From CAZJYI01 sp964550025 (GTDB lineage: Bacteria > Verrucomicrobiota > Kiritimatiellia > UBA8416 > CAYOBW01): a stretch of DNA of 64,000 nt. Position 1 is the first letter of the stretch. Every line of letters starts with the position of its first letter. Below are positions 60,207 through 64,000 of the stretch, piece after piece. The stretch spans positions 13,028-77,027 of the forward strand of contig CAZJYI010000042.1 of assembly GCA_964550025.1 (NCBI GenBank). The letters are read 5' to 3'. Below the pieces are notes generated by a model, which was not told the DNA's origin, searched no databases, and saw only the letters and a list, made by a program, of their open reading frames with translations. Made by a program: the position numbers and the translations under genes.

Positions 60207-63200
60207 TCAACGCGGTGTGGCCAGCTCGCGCAATCGGCGCCGGATGACACCCAGCTTCTCCCTGTTGTCCTGCGAGAGGCCCTGCCGCGCGTTTTCGGCC
60301 TTCCGGAGGAAGATTCGCGCTTCATCCAGGTTGCCGCGAAGAACCTGCAATTCGGCCATGTGCAGGTCGGTGGCAGGCAACGAAGAGTCCAGCGCCACCG
60401 CCTTCCGGAGCGCTGCCTCGGCTTCTGCGTACCTGCCTGTACGCATCAGCGCCACGCCGAGGGTGTCCAGGAAACTCGGAACATCCTCCGCCATTGCGAC
60501 GGCCTCGCGCGCAAGCGTCTCCGCTTCCTCGAACTTGCCCGCGCGTTCCAGTAGCCACGACAAGTCGTTGAGTGCCAGGGGGGTCTTCCTCAGCCGAATG
60601 CTGGTTCGCAGAGATGCCTCCGCCAGCTCAAAGTCGCCGCGGTCGAGCTGCACCGAACCCAGGACGTAGAAGGCGAAGGCGTCGCGCGGGTTGATGGCCA
60701 GCAGCCGTCGAGCGTGGCGTTCCGCAAGTGGGGAGTTTCTCTCCCTGAGGTCCAGTTCGAGCAGCGTCCTCAGCACTTTCTCGGTGGCAACGCGCGCGCT
60801 CAGAGCCCGTTCGAAGTGACGTCTGGCCGAGCTGGTGTCGCCCTTTCTCAGCACCGATCTGCCGGCAATGAGGGCGGCATGGCCATCCCCGTTCGGCAAC
60901 CCACGCATGCGGTTCAGGCACTGGGCGAAGAGGCCCTCGTCACCCACGCTGTCCGCCATGGCAGCTCTCATGCCGAGTAATCGCAGAGCCTCGGGGTACT
61001 TGTTGATGGCCTCGTCGAGTGCAGTGCGCGCCGCGACGGTATCCCCCTGCAGCAACAGAATGGCGGTGTTTCCAACGGCAACGGCTTCCTCGCCCAGACC
61101 AGCCTTCCGCGCCCGTTCCAGGTAGTCCTTCGCCTCGTCGAAGGCGCCGCGCCGCATGCTCAACCGCGCCATGCTCTCCAGAGCCAATATATTAGACGGT
61201 TCCCGTGACAGGATTTCGCGGCACAGTTCTTCGCCCTTTTCCAGCTCCCCGCCTGACAGGTAGATAGCGACAAGCGTCTGCTGCAATATGGAGTTGTCCG
61301 CTCCATCGGCCGCGGCAATCGCCTTGCTCAGATCCCGCACGGCCACGTCCCCGCGCCCTGACATCGCCAGGGCAATCCCGAGCTGGGCGGCCGCCATCGG
61401 GGTGCGCACGTTCCCATGCGTGCGCGAGAGCCGCAATATGTCGTACTTGCGGTTCCCCGCTTTCAGCTTCTCGATATCCGCGCGCACGGCGTCGGCTTGC
61501 GGTGTTTCGAAGCCGTCTTCGAGCATGGCGACCTGATTGAGGAGCGCGCTGGCGTTGTTCGGAGAAACCTGCCGCGCCAGTGCATACGCATCAAAAGCGT
61601 CGGCGGGCCGTTCCAGATCCTGCAACAACACACCGATGTTGTTTGCCATCAATCCCGTGTATGCAATCAGTCGCCTGGCAACGTAGCGGACGTGGGGCGT
61701 GCCGCCAGTTTCCTGCAGTGACGGCACGATCCGCTCCACCAGGTTCCTGGTCTTCCCGAGCGCCATATCGAGGTTGATACTGTCCGCCGTTCTATGGCCG
61801 ATCAGCACAGGACCGTTCGGGACCTCTTTCAACCCCACGCCGTCCCATATGCCGGAAGGACCGAAGACAGCCAGCTTCTTCTCGATATCCGGCGTTGTCT
61901 CGAGCCATTCCTCGAGAAACACGGAGAAACCGATCTGCGCCAGGCTTTTGAGCCGCGGTTCGCCGATGCGCTCGGCGGTGTAGCGCATGTAGCGTTCGTC
62001 GCTGCCCATCCTGAGGTTCAGGAGGTCGGTTCCGCTCCCCATGTCGTGGGCGAGGATACGCAGGTGAGAGTCGAGCAGGCCGTCGGTGACCAGCCACTTG
62101 TAGCCCGCGGCGCTCTTGAGCACCTCACGGGCGTACGCATTCACGGGCCTGGCGTCCCTGGTGTCGACCTTTCCCGCGTTGAGGAACGGCGCAACAAGCA
62201 GCAGCACCATCATCGGGCAGGCGAGCAGCGGCCCTCCTATCGCCCGTATCCTGATCTTCAGGCGCTGCTCGGGTTCCAGGTGCCACTGGCTGGGAAACAG
62301 GAACCAATACGCCACCAGGTATCCCGCCAAGCTGGCGACCAGCACGTAGGGGCTGACAAGCTGACGCTGCGGTCCTGCGAGGTCCCACGGTGAGAATTTC
62401 AGGTTCAGAATCACCACGATCGCGAGGACTGTGACGATCACGTGCAGGATGCACAGCGACCAGTCATTCTCCTCGTTGAGGCCCTTGCGCGCAACCAGGA
62501 CGGCCACGAGCCACGGCACGATCGTGAGCAAGAGGATGACCATCCAGCCCACGCGCGGCAGGCTGTGCATGAGCAGGCCGTACTGGTTCAACAGCATGTA
62601 CCAGACGATCTTGAAGTAGCTTTCGTAGCCGTACAGCTCGTACGACGCGCTCTTGTAGAAGACCAGCGCCACGACGAAATAGAGCAGCAGGCCGCCAATC
62701 GTGCTCCCGACCAGCGCCTGGATCCGACGCCCCTGCAGGGCTTCCAGCCAGTGCAGGGCGTACAGCACGGCTACGCCGTAGAGCGGCGCCAGGCTGACGA
62801 ACGTGGCCGATTCCACCATACCGACACCGTACACGAACGCAAACAGGTACAGGAGCCAGAAGCTGCGGTGCGCGAGAAAGGTGAGCAGCAGCCAGGTGGC
62901 TCCGAGCAGCAGCGCTGCATCGAAGGTAGCCGTATGCGCCCTGGTGGACGCGATCCAGAAGGGCGCGCAGAAAGCCAGGAACAGTGCCGCGAACACACCG
63001 GCCAGACGGATGGCCAGCCACGTTTTGAAAACAGTCCGGCTACCCTTCTCGACGAACAGCGCCAGTGCGCGGACAACCACGATGTACATCAGTCCGACGC
63101 ATGATGCACCGAACACGGCGCTCAGCGCATTGCAGCGCTCGGCAAGCCCCCCACCGACGGGAATACCCCCGACGAACCGCGCAACGGCACTCCACAGCGG

Positions 63201-63377
63201 GTGCACGGGGGAGATGGGGGGAATCAGGCCGGTGTAGCTGACGATCAGACTGGCGGACGCACCCGGATAGGCACCCGGGCTCAGCGTCACCAGGTAAACA
63301 ACGAGGGCAACCAGCGCCAACACGGCAGCTGCCAGGCGGTCGGCGATGGTGAAGGCTCTTCGCTTATCGGTCTGCAT
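60207..63377 (-). CDS. Large membrane protein with glycosyltransferase-like (DUF2723-type) N terminus and TPR C terminus
   Basis: About 1056 residues. The first ~430 carry 10 or more hydrophobic segments, beginning LAAAVLALVALVVYLVTLSP, and resemble DUF2723/O-mannosyltransferase-like membrane proteins (TLSPGAYPGASASLIVSYTG, PPISPVHPLWS). A mixed region follows. The last ~450 residues are tetratricopeptide repeats (ALLNQVAMLEDGF, LALNDLSWLLERAGKFEEAE, FLDTLGVALMRTGRYAEAEA). Protein glycosylation or lipid-linked sugar transfer is possible but not proven. ATG 63377 is used; TTG 63392 is an alternative, and neither has a clear ribosome site. It begins 56 nt after the archaemetzincin-like gene and may be co-transcribed. 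Confidence 0.85.
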   Translation of the reverse strand: MQTDKRRAFTIADRLAAAVLALVALVVYLVTLSPGAYPGASASLIVSYTGLIPPISPVHPLWSAVARFVGGIPVGGGLAERCNALSAVFGASCVGLMYIVVVRALALFVEKGSRTVFKTWLAIRLAGVFAALFLAFCAPFWIASTRAHTATFDAALLLGATWLLLTFLAHRSFWLLYLFAFVYGVGMVESATFVSLAPLYGVAVLYALHWLEALQGRRIQALVGSTIGGLLLYFVVALVFYKSASYELYGYESYFKIVWYMLLNQYGLLMHSLPRVGWMVILLLTIVPWLVAVLVARKGLNEENDWSLCILHVIVTVLAIVVILNLKFSPWDLAGPQRQLVSPYVLVASLAGYLVAYWFLFPSQWHLEPEQRLKIRIRAIGGPLLACPMMVLLLVAPFLNAGKVDTRDARPVNAYAREVLKSAAGYKWLVTDGLLDSHLRILAHDMGSGTDLLNLRMGSDERYMRYTAERIGEPRLKSLAQIGFSVFLEEWLETTPDIEKKLAVFGPSGIWDGVGLKEVPNGPVLIGHRTADSINLDMALGKTRNLVERIVPSLQETGGTPHVRYVARRLIAYTGLMANNIGVLLQDLERPADAFDAYALARQVSPNNASALLNQVAMLEDGFETPQADAVRADIEKLKAGNRKYDILRLSRTHGNVRTPMAAAQLGIALAMSGRGDVAVRDLSKAIAAADGADNSILQQTLVAIYLSGGELEKGEELCREILSREPSNILALESMARLSMRRGAFDEAKDYLERARKAGLGEEAVAVGNTAILLLQGDTVAARTALDEAINKYPEALRLLGMRAAMADSVGDEGLFAQCLNRMRGLPNGDGHAALIAGRSVLRKGDTSSARRHFERALSARVATEKVLRTLLELDLRERNSPLAERHARRLLAINPRDAFAFYVLGSVQLDRGDFELAEASLRTSIRLRKTPLALNDLSWLLERAGKFEEAETLAREAVAMAEDVPSFLDTLGVALMRTGRYAEAEAALRKAVALDSSLPATDLHMAELQVLRGNLDEARIFLRKAENARQGLSQDNREKLGVIRRRLRELATPR

Positions 63378-63433
63378 GGTTCTGGTCCGCAACGAAGCGG
63401 CATCCGGAAAACAACGGGGGGGCGTTTCCAGCT

Positions 63434-64000
63434 CTACTGAGAACGCGGTCTAACCACTGCGCCGCCACCCGCGAGATGCTTGAAGAGCACAGATCGGCAG
63501 GGCGGGCAGGTATTGTAGCCCTTGCTGTCCAATTCCCTGTCGTTTCGGTCGACAAGGAGGGCGCAGCGCGGGAACATACAAGTCGGTACGCCAATCAGCG
63601 TGGCCACGGCGCGTACGGTCTCCTTCCTGATGCGCAGCCGCCAGCTCTTTGCTTTTTCCTCAGAGCCCAGCGGTTCAAGTGGCTCGTATGCGTCGGGCAT
63701 GAGAAGCGCGGATTTCTCCGCCGGAAAGAGCTGAATGCGCGGCCACTTGAGTGGCGCCTTAACCAGGGCGACGACGCAGAGATCGCCCTTCTCGCGCTTG
63801 GCTTCCACCTGTTGCCGGAGGGCATCAGGGCTCGTTGGCGAAGCGGACAGAGACCGGATGTGAACCGGAACCTGGAGCGTAACGAGAAGGTGTTTGCCTA
63901 CATCCATGGCAAGTTCTTCCTCCACGCCAACGCCAACCAACGTAACGCCGATGTCCTCTGGTTTCGGATCATCCGCAGCATGGACGGAAACAACTGCTGT
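63434..64000 (-). CDS. Archaemetzincin-like protein with degenerate active site, 5' end beyond the window
   Basis: The frame is open to the window edge, giving the last 188 residues. The end of the visible part reads VATLIGVPTCMFPRCALLVD, then about ten residues further on SKGYNTCPPCRSVL. The CX4C and CPPC cysteine pairs and their ~18-residue spacing match archaemetzincins, small zinc peptidases. The preceding HExxHxxGxxH zinc site is absent: the corresponding stretch is RAVATLIGVPT, with no His or catalytic Glu. It is therefore probably not an active protease, or a structural relative. Upstream in frame, residues like SVHAADDPKPEDIGVTLVG suggest a signal peptide starting off-window. The TPR membrane protein lies 56 nt downstream on the same strand. 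Confidence 0.7.
   Translation of the reverse strand, partial: TAVVSVHAADDPKPEDIGVTLVGVGVEEELAMDVGKHLLVTLQVPVHIRSLSASPTSPDALRQQVEAKREKGDLCVVALVKAPLKWPRIQLFPAEKSALLMPDAYEPLEPLGSEEKAKSWRLRIRKETVRAVATLIGVPTCMFPRCALLVDRNDRELDSKGYNTCPPCRSVLFKHLAGGGAVVRPRSQ

Overview
The window is about 62% GC and densely coded on both strands. It reads like a heterotrophic, polysaccharide-degrading bacterium of the PVC superphylum, most likely Kiritimatiellota or Lentisphaerota. That placement is an inference from gene content: GH29 and GH127 glycosidases, SSS-type sugar symport, a beta-helix protein with Ca-binding TSP3-like repeats, a PQQ-type propeller fused to a malectin-like domain, a haem/FGE-sulfatase fusion, and a GldA/F/G-like plus MoxR/Bat block. 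No rRNA, intact tRNA, CRISPR array or insertion sequence was found.

Layout. 0.2-6.3 kb is a galactose/fucose module: alpha-L-fucosidase (+) converges on a minus-strand set of aldose 1-epimerase, sodium:sugar symporter and galactokinase. 6.4-14.7 kb holds a giant secreted PQQ/methyltransferase-like/malectin protein, a small cupin, xylose isomerase divergent from a Gfo/Idh/MocA oxidoreductase, and a small secreted coiled-coil protein. 15-24 kb is more accessory in character: an AAA ATPase/nuclease-fold gene whose start codon abuts a 15-bp-arm inverted repeat, an amidohydrolase pseudogene with an internal deletion, a 1276-residue di-haem/FGE-sulfatase fusion divergent from a histidine kinase/response regulator pair, a Trm112-like protein and a 3' fragment of tRNA-Gln. 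24-37 kb carries a GH127 glycosidase, a malectin-like protein, a run of secreted or membrane proteins (coiled coil/NTF2-like, CBM9-like, alpha/alpha toroid, DUF697) and a large beta-helix protein. ClpB follows on the minus strand. 40.3-56.5 kb is one long co-directional block: ABC ATPase, ABC permease, GldG-like, DUF4340, MoxR, DUF58, a BatD/DUF4381-like lipoprotein, BatA, a BatB-BatC fusion, BatD, a BatE-like TPR protein and a second BatD-like protein with an SH3-like tail. The right end has a membrane polyferredoxin, a UDP-sugar pyrophosphorylase, an RsuA/RluB-type pseudouridine synthase, a large TPR membrane protein and a truncated archaemetzincin-like protein with a degenerate active site.

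How it fits together. The left half is geared to releasing, importing and funnelling sugars (fucose, galactose, xylose, arabinofuranose) into central metabolism. The 40-56 kb block is probably an envelope-maintenance or surface-translocation apparatus in which a MoxR ATPase acts with von Willebrand A proteins.

The intergenic DNA is unusual. Many gaps are built from short perfect hairpins with unrelated stems, several flanked by GTAG/CTAC. Two families of 7-bp-periodic repeats (GAAyrTy and GATTTGA types) and a GGGACAGACCC family also occur. These repeats sit at gene ends and once inside an operon. All product names come from reading translations by eye; no database search was run.
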